A stretch of 64,000 nucleotides of DNA from Pseudomonas arcuscaelestis (GCF_016881005.1 NZ_JACOPV010000003.1:1-64000), one strand, 5' to 3'. Positions 53,826 to 63,483 are shown, numbered from the stretch's first letter. A program made the numbers and translations. The notes: generated by a model from the letters alone, not told the origin.

Positions 53826-56354
53826 ATGAACAGATATTGCACCGGTCGCCAATGGCGACGGGCTCAGGCGCTATGTTGCCTGGGCATGTGGCTGGCGGTC
53901 AGTGCGGCGCAGGCGCTGGCACTCGAATTCGATCCCCGCTTCCTGCAAGGCGAGGGTGGCCCGGCCGCCGATGTGAGCCGATTCCAGCTGGCCGACGCCA
54001 TACCCGAGGGTGAGCAACTGCTGGATGTTGTGATCAATGAGGACTGGAGCGGGCGCTGGCCGGTTTTATTGCGTCGGCAGGGCGACGATAACCAAGCCCA
54101 CCCTTGTTACAGTGCAACCTTGCTTGATGCATTGGCAATCGATCAATCCCGGCTGGCAGCCTCTGCGCAAGCGCAACTGCGTGAAAACGACAATTGCGTA
54201 CCCTTGTCTGCGCTGGGGCTGCAGGCCAGCGAGCAACTGGACCACTCCGCGTTACGACTAAATCTGCAGATCGCCCAGCAGGCATTGTTGTCCGATGCGC
54301 GTGACTATTTGCCTGCCCAGCAGTGGAGCAGCGGGACGCAAGCAGCATTCGTCGATTACCGCCTGAACCTGTTCAGCCAGCAGAGCAGGGCAGATAGTCA
54401 GCATTGGAACCAGTCCTTTCTGGGTCTGCGCAGCGGCGCCAATACCGGCGCCTGGTATTGGCGCCATGAAGGTAACCTGCAGGCGGGCGAAGGTGTCGAG
54501 CAGCGCTACCAACCGGTTGCCACCTATGTGCGACGTGATGTGCCGATGTGGAAGGCGCAGTTGACACTGGGTGAGGCTTTCAGCCGAGGTGAAGTCTTCG
54601 ACAGCATCGGCTATCTGGGACTCGGAGTGGGTAGCGACGAACGCATGCTACCTGCTTCGCGGCGTGGCTTCGCACCGACGGTCAGTGGCATTGCCTACAG
54701 TACGGCGCTGCTGACCATACGTCAGCGAGGCGTTGTGGTGCATGAGTCGACAGTTCAGCCTGGGCCGTTCGAAATCAGCGATCTGTATTCCAATGGCTAC
54801 AGTGATGATCTGCAAGTCACAATCAGAGAAGCCGATGGCAACCAGCGCATCTATACCGTGCCTTATCAGGCTGCGCCGCTGGCCCTTCGCCCAGGAGCCA
54901 GTCGTTTTGACTTCAGCCTCGGGCGTTGGCGTGATGGCCTTGGCAACGTCGGGCCCGAGCATTTGCAAGGCAGTTGGCAGCAGGGCTTGAGCAATTACAT
55001 AAGTCTCCATGGTGGTGTGCTGGGTGCCGATGGCTACCATTCGGCTGCCATGGGGCTGACACTCAACAGTCAGGTAGGCGCAGTTGCACTGACCGTTCTG
55101 GGTTCACGTGCAGAGCCGACCGGGCTGGGAGCCTCCAGTGGCGAAGCACTACGCCTCCATTGGCGACACGTAATCGCGACGTCGATGACCGATCTGACCG
55201 TCAGTCTGAGCGGCAATCGCCCGGGCTATTACGGTTTCAATGACTTCGCCCGCGGGCAGGGTGATATTGCGGGCAATTTGACCAATCAACAGGTAGGCGT
55301 GCGCGCAAGTGTTGCTGTCAACCAGGGTTTGGGTGATCAACGTGGTCGTTTAAGTCTGCAGGCCGCGCGTATGCGCTATTCGCGGCAAGCAGGTAGTGGT
55401 CTGAGTTATTCAGTGGGCTATTTCAATCGTTACGGTTCACTAGGTTATGGCATAACCGCCTCCCGAGAGCAGTCTGCCTCGACCGGGCATTTCAATCAGT
55501 TTGGCTTGGCGCTAAGCATGCCGCTTGGTCGACAAAGGCGAAGCTCGTTGAGCAGCAGTTGGAACGGTGTTGGTAAGGGGCAGAGCAGCAGTATCACGCG
55601 TTTGACAACAACAGCGGGTGAGCATAGCGAGTGGAGTTATGGCCTAGGTCTGTCCACCGCACATCACCAGCAACGCAACACTGCGGGTGTGGATGCAAGC
55701 CTGCGATACAGCGGCGCAGCCTCCGAAATGAGTGGTTCGTTGCTTCAGCACAGCAACTATCGGCAGGTTTCCGTGGGTGTTCGCGGCGCAGTCGTCGCTC
55801 ATGCCGGTGGGTTGACAGGTGCGCAGTCGTTAGGCGAAAGCTTTGCCATCGTGCATGCCCCCGGAGCGGAGCACGCACGGCTCAAGCAAGCGCCGCAGGT
55901 GCGCCTCGATCGTTACGGATACGGCGTGCTGCCACAGTTGTCGCCCTACAGCCTCAATACCGTAGAACTTGACCCCAAGGGCACTTCGCAGGATGTAGAG
56001 TTGCAGGTCAGCAGTCAGCAGGTTGTGCCGCGGGCTGGCGCTGCTCCCTTGCTTTACTACCCCACGCGTAGCGGGCGCAGTGCGTTGATCGATGCACGGC
56101 TGGCCGATGGCAGTGTGTTGCCATTCGGTGCCAGCGTTATCAATGAGGCGGGGGATGAACTGGGTATGGTCGGGCAGGGTAGCCGCCTGCATGTGCGCGG
56201 AATCGAGACGCAGGGTAGCCTGCAAGTGCGTTGGGGGCAGGGTAAACAGCAACGCTGCTGGGTGAGTTATCAACTGCCTGCGCTTCAAGCCAAGGGCAAT
56301 GGTCCCGCCGTACTGGTCGCGATCTGTGAGCCAGGCGGCCGAGTCTCGCCCTGA
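53826..56354 (+). CDS. Outer-membrane fimbrial usher (FimD/PapC family)
   Basis: An 842-residue usher. Signal peptide, N-terminal chaperone-binding domain (LEFDPRFLQGEGGPAADVSR), the 24-strand barrel with plug region (ISDLYSNGYSDDLQVTIREA, signature of ushers) and C-terminal domains ending with a Cys pair (QQRCWVSYQLPA ... LVAICEPGG). It threads the pilus through the outer membrane. It follows the chaperone by 20 bases. No adhesin or minor-subunit gene follows; the next gene is ahpC. Confidence 0.92.
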   Translation: MNRYCTGRQWRRAQALCCLGMWLAVSAAQALALEFDPRFLQGEGGPAADVSRFQLADAIPEGEQLLDVVINEDWSGRWPVLLRRQGDDNQAHPCYSATLLDALAIDQSRLAASAQAQLRENDNCVPLSALGLQASEQLDHSALRLNLQIAQQALLSDARDYLPAQQWSSGTQAAFVDYRLNLFSQQSRADSQHWNQSFLGLRSGANTGAWYWRHEGNLQAGEGVEQRYQPVATYVRRDVPMWKAQLTLGEAFSRGEVFDSIGYLGLGVGSDERMLPASRRGFAPTVSGIAYSTALLTIRQRGVVVHESTVQPGPFEISDLYSNGYSDDLQVTIREADGNQRIYTVPYQAAPLALRPGASRFDFSLGRWRDGLGNVGPEHLQGSWQQGLSNYISLHGGVLGADGYHSAAMGLTLNSQVGAVALTVLGSRAEPTGLGASSGEALRLHWRHVIATSMTDLTVSLSGNRPGYYGFNDFARGQGDIAGNLTNQQVGVRASVAVNQGLGDQRGRLSLQAARMRYSRQAGSGLSYSVGYFNRYGSLGYGITASREQSASTGHFNQFGLALSMPLGRQRRSSLSSSWNGVGKGQSSSITRLTTTAGEHSEWSYGLGLSTAHHQQRNTAGVDASLRYSGAASEMSGSLLQHSNYRQVSVGVRGAVVAHAGGLTGAQSLGESFAIVHAPGAEHARLKQAPQVRLDRYGYGVLPQLSPYSLNTVELDPKGTSQDVELQVSSQQVVPRAGAAPLLYYPTRSGRSALIDARLADGSVLPFGASVINEAGDELGMVGQGSRLHVRGIETQGSLQVRWGQGKQQRCWVSYQLPALQAKGNGPAVLVAICEPGGRVSP

Positions 56355-56499
56355 TGTTGTAAGACGCCTTTCAGCTATAGAGGTGGGCGCTTATAGCCAA
56401 AACCAATCAACAACATGAGGTTTACCAATGAGCATTGAGTGAGTGTATTGGCTACGATTCTCCCATCAGTTTTTTCAACCCCCTGAAGGAGAGTCACTT

Positions 56500-57063
56500 A
56501 TGCCTATCATCAACAGCCAGGTAAAACCGTTCAAAGCCACTGCTTACCACCAGGGCAAGTTCGTCGAAGTGTCTGAAGCCGACCTCAAGGGTAAATGGTC
56601 CGTTGTGTTCTTCTACCCGGCCGACTTCACTTTCGTCTGCCCGACCGAGCTGGGCGACCTGGCCGATAACTACGCCGAATTCAAAGACCTGGGCGTGGAA
56701 ATCTACGGTGTGTCCACCGACACCCACTTCACCCACAAAGCCTGGCATGACACGTCGGAAACCATCGGCAAGATCCAGTATCCGCTGATCGGTGACCCTA
56801 CCCACGTCATCTCGCGCAACTTCGACGTGCTGATCGAAGAAGCCGGTATCGCTGACCGTGGCACCTTCGTGATCAACCCGCAAGGTCAGATCAAAATCGT
56901 TGAACTCAACGATGGCGGTGTAGGCCGTGATGCCAGCGAACTGCTGCGCAAGATCAAGGCTGCCCAGTACGTCGCTGCCCACCCAGGCGAAGTCTGCCCG
57001 GCCAAGTGGAAAGAAGGCGAAGCTACCCTGGCGCCATCGCTGGACCTGGTCGGCAAGATCTAA
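56500..57063 (+). CDS. ahpC: Alkyl hydroperoxide reductase C (typical 2-Cys peroxiredoxin)
   Basis: A 187-residue peroxiredoxin reducing H2O2 and organic peroxides. The peroxidatic Cys is in [19 protein letters not shown] and the resolving Cys in [14 protein letters not shown]. Start set by GAAGGAGA eight bases before ATG 56500. In the 145-base upstream gap two ATAG motifs 16 bases apart are seen, but not a full OxyR box. A strong terminator separates it from ahpF. Confidence 0.97.
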   Translation: MPIINSQVKPFKATAYHQGKFVEVSEADLKGKWSVVFFYPADFTFVCPTELGDLADNYAEFKDLGVEIYGVSTDTHFTHKAWHDTSETIGKIQYPLIGDPTHVISRNFDVLIEEAGIADRGTFVINPQGQIKIVELNDGGVGRDASELLRKIKAAQYVAAHPGEVCPAKWKEGEATLAPSLDLVGKI

Positions 57064-57120
57064 GACCGTGATCCAGCCGAGGGCGGTGAGCCACCGCACC
57101 TGACGTTGTCACCGCCCCGC

Positions 57121-57153
57121 AAAACGCCCGGGCGCTTTCGCCCGGGCGTTTTT
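57121..57153 (+). terminator. Strong hairpin terminator between ahpC and ahpF
   Basis: AAAACGCCCGGGCG pairs with CGCCCGGGCGTTTT around a 3-5-base loop, then more Ts. It lies 57 bases past ahpC and 31 before ahpF, so most ahpC message should end here and ahpF needs readthrough or its own promoter. Confidence 0.9.
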
Positions 57154-57184
57154 ATTTCTACCGTTTGAAAAAGGAATCGCCCGT

Positions 57185-58753
57185 ATGTTGGACGCCACGC
57201 TTAAAACTCAGTTGAAAACCTACCTGGAACGGGTCACTCAGCCGATCGAGATCGTTGCTTCCCTCGATGACGGCGCGAAGTCCCGCGAAATGCGCGACTT
57301 GCTGGTTGAAATTGCCAGCCTGTCCACTCTGATTACCTTGCGTGAGGACGGCAGCGACGCCCGTCGCCCATCGTTTTCGCTCAATCGCCCAGGGGCTGCA
57401 AAAGACATCAGTCTGCGTTTTGCCGGCATCCCCATGGGACACGAATTCACCTCGTTGGTATTGGCGCTGTTGCAGGTTGGCGGCCATCCGTCCAAAGCCA
57501 GCGCCGAGTTGATCGAACAGATCGGCAGCCTTGAAGGTGAGTTCAACTTCGAAACCTACTTCTCGCTGTCGTGCCAGAACTGTCCGGACGTTGTCCAGGC
57601 GCTGAACCTGATGGCGGTGCTCAATCCCAATGTGCGTCATGTCGCCATTGACGGTGCGTTGTTCCAGGAAGAAGTCGATTCGCGCAACGTCATGGCGGTA
57701 CCGAGTGTGTACCTCAATGGTGAAGTATTCGGCCAGGGGCGCATGGGCCTGGAAGAGATCGTCGCCAAGTTGGACACCCGTACGGGTGAGCGCCAGGCCG
57801 AGAAAATCAACGCCAAGGACGCTTTTGATGTGCTGGTAGTAGGCGGTGGTCCAGCCGGTGCTGCCGCGGCCATCTACGCTGCGCGCAAAGGTATCCGTAC
57901 CGGTGTTGCCGCCGAGCGCTTCGGTGGTCAGGTACTCGACACCATGGCGATCGAAAACTTCATCTCGGTTCAGGAAACCGAAGGCCCGAAACTGGCCATG
58001 GCCCTGGAAGAACACGTCAAACAGTACGACGTCGATATCATGAACCTGCAGCGTGGCGAAGCGCTGATTCCAGGCACCGACGGCGGCCTGCACGAAGTAC
58101 GCCTGGCCAGTGGCGCCTCGCTCAAGGCCAAGACGGTGATCCTGGCTACCGGGGCGCGCTGGCGTGAAATGAACGTGCCGGGCGAGAAAGAGTACCGCAG
58201 CCGCGGCGTTGCCTACTGCCCTCACTGCGATGGCCCGCTGTTCAAGGGCAAGCGCGTGGCGGTGATCGGTGGCGGCAACTCGGGTGTCGAGGCGGCAATC
58301 GACCTCGCCGGTATCGTGGCGCAGGTCACCCTGATCGAGTTCGACAGCCAGTTGCGTGCCGATGCTGTTTTGCAACGCAAGCTGCACAGTTTGCCGAACG
58401 TGAAAGTCATTACCAGTGCGCTCACTACCGAAGTGCTGGGTGATGGCGAGAAGGTCAACGGCCTGCGCTACAAGGATCGCAACAGTGACGAGCTGCATGA
58501 CATTGCACTGGAAGGGATCTTTGTCCAGATCGGCCTGCTGCCCAACACCGATTGGCTCAAAGGCACTGTCGAGCTGACGCCGCGTGGCGAGATCATCGTC
58601 GACGCCCGTGGCCAGACCAACCTGCCGGGGGTGTTTGCGGCAGGCGATGTGACCACCGTGCCTTACAAGCAGATCGTAATTGCCGTGGGTGAGGGTGCCA
58701 AGGCGTCGCTGGCGGCTTTCGATCACTTGATCCGGACGTCTGCGCCGGCCTGA
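57185..58753 (+). CDS. ahpF: Alkyl hydroperoxide reductase subunit F
   Basis: A 522-residue NADH-dependent flavoprotein that reduces AhpC. The N-terminal double thioredoxin-fold domain has its dithiol in [13 protein letters not shown]; the C-terminal thioredoxin-reductase half has [20 protein letters not shown], the CPHCDG redox pair and [13 protein letters not shown]. Length normal. AAGGAAT precedes the ATG. It belongs functionally with ahpC. Confidence 0.97.
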   Translation: MLDATLKTQLKTYLERVTQPIEIVASLDDGAKSREMRDLLVEIASLSTLITLREDGSDARRPSFSLNRPGAAKDISLRFAGIPMGHEFTSLVLALLQVGGHPSKASAELIEQIGSLEGEFNFETYFSLSCQNCPDVVQALNLMAVLNPNVRHVAIDGALFQEEVDSRNVMAVPSVYLNGEVFGQGRMGLEEIVAKLDTRTGERQAEKINAKDAFDVLVVGGGPAGAAAAIYAARKGIRTGVAAERFGGQVLDTMAIENFISVQETEGPKLAMALEEHVKQYDVDIMNLQRGEALIPGTDGGLHEVRLASGASLKAKTVILATGARWREMNVPGEKEYRSRGVAYCPHCDGPLFKGKRVAVIGGGNSGVEAAIDLAGIVAQVTLIEFDSQLRADAVLQRKLHSLPNVKVITSALTTEVLGDGEKVNGLRYKDRNSDELHDIALEGIFVQIGLLPNTDWLKGTVELTPRGEIIVDARGQTNLPGVFAAGDVTTVPYKQIVIAVGEGAKASLAAFDHLIRTSAPA

Positions 58754-58762
58754 TGGAAATCA

Positions 58763-58813
58763 CGCGGGGCGAGCGTGTGCCTACCTAACCGGTAGGCGCG
58801 GGCTTGCCCCGCG
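58763..58813. repeat. REP-like palindrome downstream of ahpF
   Basis: Outer arms CGCGGGGC / GCCCCGCG and inner arms CCTACC / GGTAGG form a nested palindrome in the 69-base gap between the convergent ahpF and AraC genes. The core GGGCTTGCCCCGCG is typical of Pseudomonas putida-type REP sequences. It may also stop transcription from both sides. Confidence 0.8.
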
Positions 58814-58822
58814 ATGGGCTTT

Positions 58823-59665
58823 TCAAGCCAGACGCTCGCCCACGCACGCACGCCGGTATTCTCCAGGCGTCACCCCATAGGCCTGCTTGAACTGTCGGTT
58901 CAAGTGGCTCTGATCGGAAAACCCCAAGGCAAACGCGACATTGAACGGCAGGCAGTCGTTTTTCAGCAATTCTCGCGCCCGGCTCAGGCGTCGCTGCTTG
59001 AGCCAGGCATGCGGCGGCAGGCCGGTGGCCTGGCGAAAAACGCGAGCGAAATGGAAGGGCGAAAGGTTCACCGACTGAGCCAGTTCTTGCAGTGAAGGCG
59101 GGTAGGCCAGGCGACTGTCCATCAACTCCTTGGCCTGGGCCACGGCGCAGGGTTCATTGCCAGGCTGTCGGACACTGGCCACTCGGGCGTGGCGTTGCAC
59201 CAGCAGCAACACTGCCTCGCGCCAGGCAGTCTGTTGCTCCAGGGCACTGGCGCCGTGTTCCGCCGAGCGGTGCAGCCAGCTGAAAGCCTTGGCCAGTTGC
59301 GGATCATGCAGCACGCTGGCTTCGAAGCTGGGCAAACCATCACGCTTGAGTTCCAGTTCGTCCAGCACGCCGGTAATGCGCTCAGTTTCCGGGTAGAAAC
59401 CACGGTAGCGCCAGCCCTGTTCGTGGGCCTTTGCCCCTGTGTGCAGCTCATCGGGATTGATCAGCACCATGCTGCCTACTGGCGCCAAATGCTCGCTACC
59501 ACGATGCCAGAAACGCTGTGCTCCCGACTCGATGATGGTGATCACATAGCCTTCATGCACATGCGGAGCAAAGCGCTGCTGGAAATATCGTGCGTGCAGC
59601 AGTTCGATATCGCCAAGTGCCGGCGCTTGCCAGAAGCGGGTCTGTTCCTGCGGCGCAAGGTTCAT
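58823..59665 (-). CDS. AraC-family regulator, third gene of the azlCD operon
   Basis: A 280-residue protein with an N-terminal cupin-type arabinose-binding-like domain (FAPHVHEGYVITIIESGAQR, LINPDELHTGA) and a C-terminal AraC helix-turn-helix (LAQSVNLSPFHFARVFRQAT; ALGFSDQSHLNRQFKQAYG). Its start overlaps the azlD stop by four bases (ATGA), so it is translated with azlC and azlD. It probably controls the exporter in cis. Effector unknown. Confidence 0.88.
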   Translation of the reverse strand: MNLAPQEQTRFWQAPALGDIELLHARYFQQRFAPHVHEGYVITIIESGAQRFWHRGSEHLAPVGSMVLINPDELHTGAKAHEQGWRYRGFYPETERITGVLDELELKRDGLPSFEASVLHDPQLAKAFSWLHRSAEHGASALEQQTAWREAVLLLVQRHARVASVRQPGNEPCAVAQAKELMDSRLAYPPSLQELAQSVNLSPFHFARVFRQATGLPPHAWLKQRRLSRARELLKNDCLPFNVAFALGFSDQSHLNRQFKQAYGVTPGEYRRACVGERLA

Positions 59666-59985
59666 GGGCTACCGTTCAACCACCAGCGAAAAACAAAGAA
59701 AAAGGCCATGCTCACCAGCATGCTGATCAAGGTGCTGCGGGTCCACAGTACCAGTACTACTGCGACCACTGAGCCCAGCAGGTACGGATTGCTCAGGCTC
59801 AGGTTCAGCTCATGGCCGGGCAGGAAGATGATCGGACCGCAAATCGCCGTCAGCATGCCCGGTACGGCAAAGCCGAGAAACTGCCGTGCGTTGGAACTCA
59901 GGCGCAGGGGCAAGCGCGGTTCGAGAAAGGCATAGCGATTGAGAAACACCAGCAGGCCCATGCCGATAATCAACGCAAAAATCAT
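59662..59985 (-). CDS. azlD: AzlD-family membrane protein (exporter small subunit)
   Basis: A 107-residue inner-membrane protein with four helices (IFALIIGMGLLVFLNRYAFL; FLGFAVPGMLTAICGPIIFL; LLGSVVAVVLVLWTRSTLIS). AzlD partners with AzlC in a two-component exporter of branched-chain and other amino acids. Its start overlaps the azlC stop by four bases. Confidence 0.88.
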   Translation of the reverse strand: MIFALIIGMGLLVFLNRYAFLEPRLPLRLSSNARQFLGFAVPGMLTAICGPIIFLPGHELNLSLSNPYLLGSVVAVVLVLWTRSTLISMLVSMAFFFVFRWWLNGSP

Positions 59986-60680
59986 GCGCGTGCTCCACTG
60001 AACTTCTGGCAGATGAAGCCCGCGCTCATGCCCAGCAGGCCGGCCGCCACCAGTCCGGTTTCCCAGTGCCAGAAACTGAACAGTACCGAACTGAACAAGG
60101 ACACAGCGACGCAGACCACGGTTGCCAGGTTGCGTACCAATGGCGCGATCAGGGCGACAAACGTCGCGACGATAGAGAAGTCCAGGCCCAGTTGATCGAG
60201 GTGCGGAATGTTCTGGCCGAGAATGATGCCGGCCAAGGTGAACAGGTTCCAGGCAATGTAGAACGTCAGGCCCACACCCAGGGCATACCAGCGATTGAAC
60301 TGCTGCTGGTCGTACTGGCTGGTCAGGGCAAAGAATTCATCGGTAAGCAGAAATCCCAGGCCTAGCCGCCAGCGTGTCGGCAGTCCTGACAGCACCGGAC
60401 GCATCGACAGGCCATACAGCAAGTGCTGAGAGGTCAGCAACAGGGTAGTCAGCAGGATCGAGAACAGGTTGGCACCACCTTTGATCATGCCGATCGCCAC
60501 CAACTGCGCGGCGCCGGCAAACACAATGGCCGAAAGCCCCTGGCCTTCCCACGGAGTGAGATCAGCTTCGATTGCCATGGATCCCGCCAGCAAACCCCAA
60601 GGGGCGACGGCCAGAGACAACGGCACAATGGCAAGGGCACCCTGGATAAAGGCTTGGCGGGCAAAAGGCGGATTGGACAT
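59982..60680 (-). CDS. azlC: AzlC-family membrane protein (exporter large subunit)
   Basis: A 232-residue inner-membrane protein: GALAIVPLSLAVAPWGLLAG, AGAAQLVAIGMIKGGANL, SQHLLYGLSMRPVLSGLP and FLLTDEFFALTSQYDQQ are typical of AzlC. With AzlD it forms an amino-acid exporter. The start MSNPPFARQAF at 60680 is chosen over the longer open frame from 60776. It leads the azlC-azlD-araC operon. Confidence 0.9.
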   Translation of the reverse strand: MSNPPFARQAFIQGALAIVPLSLAVAPWGLLAGSMAIEADLTPWEGQGLSAIVFAGAAQLVAIGMIKGGANLFSILLTTLLLTSQHLLYGLSMRPVLSGLPTRWRLGLGFLLTDEFFALTSQYDQQQFNRWYALGVGLTFYIAWNLFTLAGIILGQNIPHLDQLGLDFSIVATFVALIAPLVRNLATVVCVAVSLFSSVLFSFWHWETGLVAAGLLGMSAGFICQKFSGARA

Positions 60681-60783
60681 GGGCGTCTGCGACAACTGAA
60701 CAAGGTTGCACAGCATGCCAGAGCCGCGCGCGGGTGACTTGTACGATCTTGCTATGGCGCCGGCTGGGTTGCGCAAGCACGCA

Positions 60784-61515
60784 TCAATGCTTGCTGCTGA
60801 GCAACCGCTGCTGGACTGCGAAGCAGCCGTTGAGATCTACCGCCTTGCGCCAGTAAAACTGCCGTTGGGAAGGGTTGCTATTGCCTTGCAGGCGGTAGAT
60901 TTCAGCCTGGTAGTCGCGTTGGCGACCCCACTGCATGGCCAGCCCCTGGGGCTGGGTGCGGTTACACAGCAAACGCTCTGCCGGTTGCGGATAGTAAGAG
61001 GCGTAGCGATTGGCGACGGCGCTGACGTTTTCCAGGTCGCGGTCAAAGGCGGCGCTCTGGTTGTAGGTCGGGCACCAGGACTCGATGCCCAGCGCTGCCG
61101 GTGCAAAGCCTTGGGCAACACTGGTTTCAAGCAACGGGCAGGCGGCGTCGGGGATCTGGTCGGCGGGCAGGTAGGTCATGTAGTACAGCGCCAGACGGTA
61201 GCGGGCTACCGGATGGTCGAGTTCCACGGCTTTTTTCAATAGGCTTACTGCAGGGGCCAAGGTGCGGCCCATGTTCTGGCCCTGTTGCGCCAGATCCTGG
61301 TTGGTGGTGCTGGTTTTCAGGCTGAAGCTGGTGTTCTGGCTCTCGGCTTGTTCCAGCAGGGTCAGGGCTTGGCGATACAACAGATCGGCGTGCGGGTCGA
61401 TCTGCAGGCCCTCTGCCTGAACGCCGGCGGGTGCCAATACGATGAGCACGGCAGCAAATAGCGAGGCGCCCGGCAGGGCAAAGCGCTTGCGAGGCGGTGT
61501 CTGACGGCTGTGCAT
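60784..61515 (-). CDS. Exported Sel1/TPR-like helical protein, function unknown
   Basis: A 243-residue protein with a signal peptide (LPGASLFAAVLIVLAPAGVQ). The mature part is helical with Sel1/TPR-like pairs (ADLLYRQALTLLEQAE; AVSLLKKAVELDHPVARYRL; ACPLLETSVAQGFAPAALGI; FYWRKAVDLNGCFAVQQRLL). It contains four to five cysteines. It likely sits in the periplasm and binds a protein partner. Start uncertain: ATG 61515 versus TTG 61551. Not in an obvious operon. Confidence 0.75.
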   Translation of the reverse strand: MHSRQTPPRKRFALPGASLFAAVLIVLAPAGVQAEGLQIDPHADLLYRQALTLLEQAESQNTSFSLKTSTTNQDLAQQGQNMGRTLAPAVSLLKKAVELDHPVARYRLALYYMTYLPADQIPDAACPLLETSVAQGFAPAALGIESWCPTYNQSAAFDRDLENVSAVANRYASYYPQPAERLLCNRTQPQGLAMQWGRQRDYQAEIYRLQGNSNPSQRQFYWRKAVDLNGCFAVQQRLLSSKH

Positions 61516-61641
61516 CAACGAACGAGGAACGCGGTGATCTACAGGGTTCAATCCAACTGTCCGTAGTGGGGCTCGAAGGGGCCTGGGGCAAAAGTGAGTA
61601 TTTTAACCATTTCAGGACCCTTGTCCAAAGCAGCAGAATAT

Positions 61642-62262
61642 TTAGCGCCAAAGTGAGCACAGATTGTAAAACAGCCCCGTCACGGCGATCACTAGTAGCA
61701 CGCCACCGCTGGTCAGACTGACCAGGCGTTGCTGCCGCGGGGTAGCCAGCGTGCTGGTCAACAGGATGTAGAGCCCTAATATGGCCATATCCAACACTAT
61801 CCAGACCAGTGAAAGTAGTAACAGGCTGTTACCTGTGTGGCTGGTGATATGAATGAATTGCGGAAACAGGGCCACAAAAAACAGGATGTCCTTGGGGTTT
61901 GACAAGCCCGTGGCGAAGCCGCGCCAAAGGCCGCCCTGGGCACGGGGCGGAGCAGGTGCGTCGTCGCCCTGTTGCCCAAGGGCCTGACGCAGGCTGGCAA
62001 TGGCCAGATAGCCGATGAATAGGCAGCCTGCCAGGCTCAAGGCCGCGAGTAGGTGGGGTGCGATGGTTGCGCTGGTAAGGATCAAAGAGGCTGCCAGGGC
62101 GATCAGTACCAATGAGGCGCCATTGGTTCCCAGGGCCGTCATCAGCGCCTGACGGCGGCCAGCATTGGCGGCAGTGTTGACGACAAGCGCCACCACCGGA
62201 CCAGGCGTGGCGATCAGTAGAAGTACGGACAGTGCATAGGTCAGGAGCAGGGCGGTGTTCAT
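61642..62262 (-). CDS. LysE/RhtB-family exporter
   Basis: A 206-residue inner-membrane protein with six helices and the family signature near the N-terminus (SVLLLIATPGPVVALVVNTA) and FATGLSNPKDILFFVALFPQ in the middle. LysE/RhtB proteins export amino acids and related compounds. The start MNTALLLTYA at 62262 fits the family; a much longer frame upstream runs through the divergent LysR gene and is rejected. Probable target of that LysR. Confidence 0.9.
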   Translation of the reverse strand: MNTALLLTYALSVLLLIATPGPVVALVVNTAANAGRRQALMTALGTNGASLVLIALAASLILTSATIAPHLLAALSLAGCLFIGYLAIASLRQALGQQGDDAPAPPRAQGGLWRGFATGLSNPKDILFFVALFPQFIHITSHTGNSLLLLSLVWIVLDMAILGLYILLTSTLATPRQQRLVSLTSGGVLLVIAVTGLFYNLCSLWR

Positions 62263-62344
62263 TGCTGCGCTCGGTAGCTGGAATCGAGTTGGCATTGTCG
62301 ACAGCGCCGAGCGTCTTGAAAAACGCGTGTTATTGTGGCTTTGT

Positions 62345-62359
62345 ATTAGTTTTACTAAT
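62345..62359. promoter_or_regulatory. ATTAGT-TTT-ACTAAT palindrome (LysR-type box)
   Basis: A perfect 6-bp inverted repeat with a 3-base centre, which contains the T-N11-A LysR consensus. It lies 14 bases before the LysR GTG start and 82 bases from the LysE start, suited to control both. Confidence 0.65.
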
Positions 62360-62373
62360 GCTTGAGGTCGGCC

Positions 62374-63294
62374 GTGTCCGAACGAATTCCAGCCTTGCAG
62401 GCGCTGCGGGCTTTCGAGGTGGCGGCGCGACATGGCTCCTTTACGCGGGCAGCTCATGAGCTGGCGTTGACCCAAGGGGCTGTCAGCCATCACATCAAGA
62501 CCCTCGAAAGCATGTTCGACTGCGCATTGTTTGAACGCCGCGGACCGAAACTGTCGTTGACCGAGCCCGGCCGTCTGCTGGCCCAAGAGCTGAAAGTCGG
62601 TTTCAAAATTATCGAGAACGCCTGCGGCCTGCTCAAGCAGGACCGCAACGGTATTCGTTTGAAAGCACCTTCCACCCTGACCGTGCGCTGGTTGCTCAAG
62701 GCGCTGGAGCAGTATCGCCAGCAGGAGCACCACAGTCGTGTGCAGCTCTCGAGTGTGTGGATGGATATTGATAACGTCGACTTCTACAGCGAGCCTTTCG
62801 AGGCCGCCATCCTTCTGGCTGACGGGCGCTTTTGCGCCGATGTCGACAGTCTCAAGTTGTTTGACGAATGGCTGGTGCCGGTATGCAGCCCTGAGCACCC
62901 GGCGATGGCGGCTGAAGACCTGGGTGGACTGAATTTCATCGACCTTTTGCACCCTTCGGCAGATCGCCGCGACTGGCGCCGCTGGCTGACCAGAATGGGC
63001 GCTGCGCAAGTGACAATCGACCGTGGCCAGTTATTCGATACCCTCGATCAAGGTATTAGCGCCGCGCAACAAGGCGCCGGCGTTGCCGTGGTCGATTTGC
63101 TGCTGGCTCAGGGCGAGCTCGACAGCGGCCGGCTGGTCATGCCATTTCCCCAGGCGGTGGCCACTGCCGAGAGCTATTATCTGACCTGGCCGCGAACGAG
63201 TCCGCAGGCGCGGCACGTACGAGCGTTGGGCGAATTTTTGCTGGCGCTGGTGCCGCAACTACCGCTACACGGTGTTGATTATTTGTATGACTAA
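62374..63294 (+). CDS. LysR-family regulator (GcvA-like)
   Basis: A 306-residue regulator with helix-turn-helix (LRAFEVAARHGSFTRAAHEL, TQGAVSHHIKTLESMFDCAL) of the GcvA/AmpR branch and a co-inducer domain (FEAAILLADGRFCADVDSLK). GTG 62374 has GAGG seven bases upstream and is preferred over TTG 62362. It is divergent from the LysE-type exporter and probably controls it in response to the exported amino acid. Confidence 0.88.
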   Translation: MSERIPALQALRAFEVAARHGSFTRAAHELALTQGAVSHHIKTLESMFDCALFERRGPKLSLTEPGRLLAQELKVGFKIIENACGLLKQDRNGIRLKAPSTLTVRWLLKALEQYRQQEHHSRVQLSSVWMDIDNVDFYSEPFEAAILLADGRFCADVDSLKLFDEWLVPVCSPEHPAMAAEDLGGLNFIDLLHPSADRRDWRRWLTRMGAAQVTIDRGQLFDTLDQGISAAQQGAGVAVVDLLLAQGELDSGRLVMPFPQAVATAESYYLTWPRTSPQARHVRALGEFLLALVPQLPLHGVDYLYD

Positions 63295-63369
63295 TGATGG
63301 TGCGCGACGTCGTGCCGATGCTCGGCAAATACCCGTTCAGCCATGAAGTCGATGAACACGCGCAAGCAT
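63291..63369 (-). pseudogene. Possible C-terminal remnant of another LysR regulator
   Basis: On the minus strand, right behind the LysR gene, one frame reads AMPSCLRVFIDFMAERVFAE, then a His-rich end and a stop at 63291. LRVFIDFMAER is the usual C-terminal helix of LysR proteins. No domain lies upstream of it, so only a tail is left. Confidence 0.45.
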
Positions 63370-63483
63370 GACGGCATTGCGCGCTTTATGACCGGTGTGC
63401 TGGTGTTGATCGGTCTGGCCTTGTTGATTGCCGGGGGTGCGCATCGTCACGGCTTTGCACCGGGCGCGCGAGCAGTCGGCTAG
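63352..63483 (+). other. Small open frame with one hydrophobic helix, doubtful
   Basis: A 43-codon frame encodes a basic start (MNTRKHDGIARF), one hydrophobic stretch (MTGVLVLIGLALLIAGGA) and a short tail. It could be a small membrane protein or the last helix of a lost transporter. No ribosome site is visible and the start overlaps the LysR remnant on the other strand. I cannot tell which. Confidence 0.25.

Noticed and set aside
56355..56499. OxyR binding site before ahpC
   Set aside because: Two ATAG motifs 16 bases apart were seen, but the spacing and the other half-sites do not fit the OxyR consensus.
57158..58726. A 522-codon open frame on the minus strand across ahpF
   Set aside because: Antisense shadow of ahpF, which has all expected motifs.
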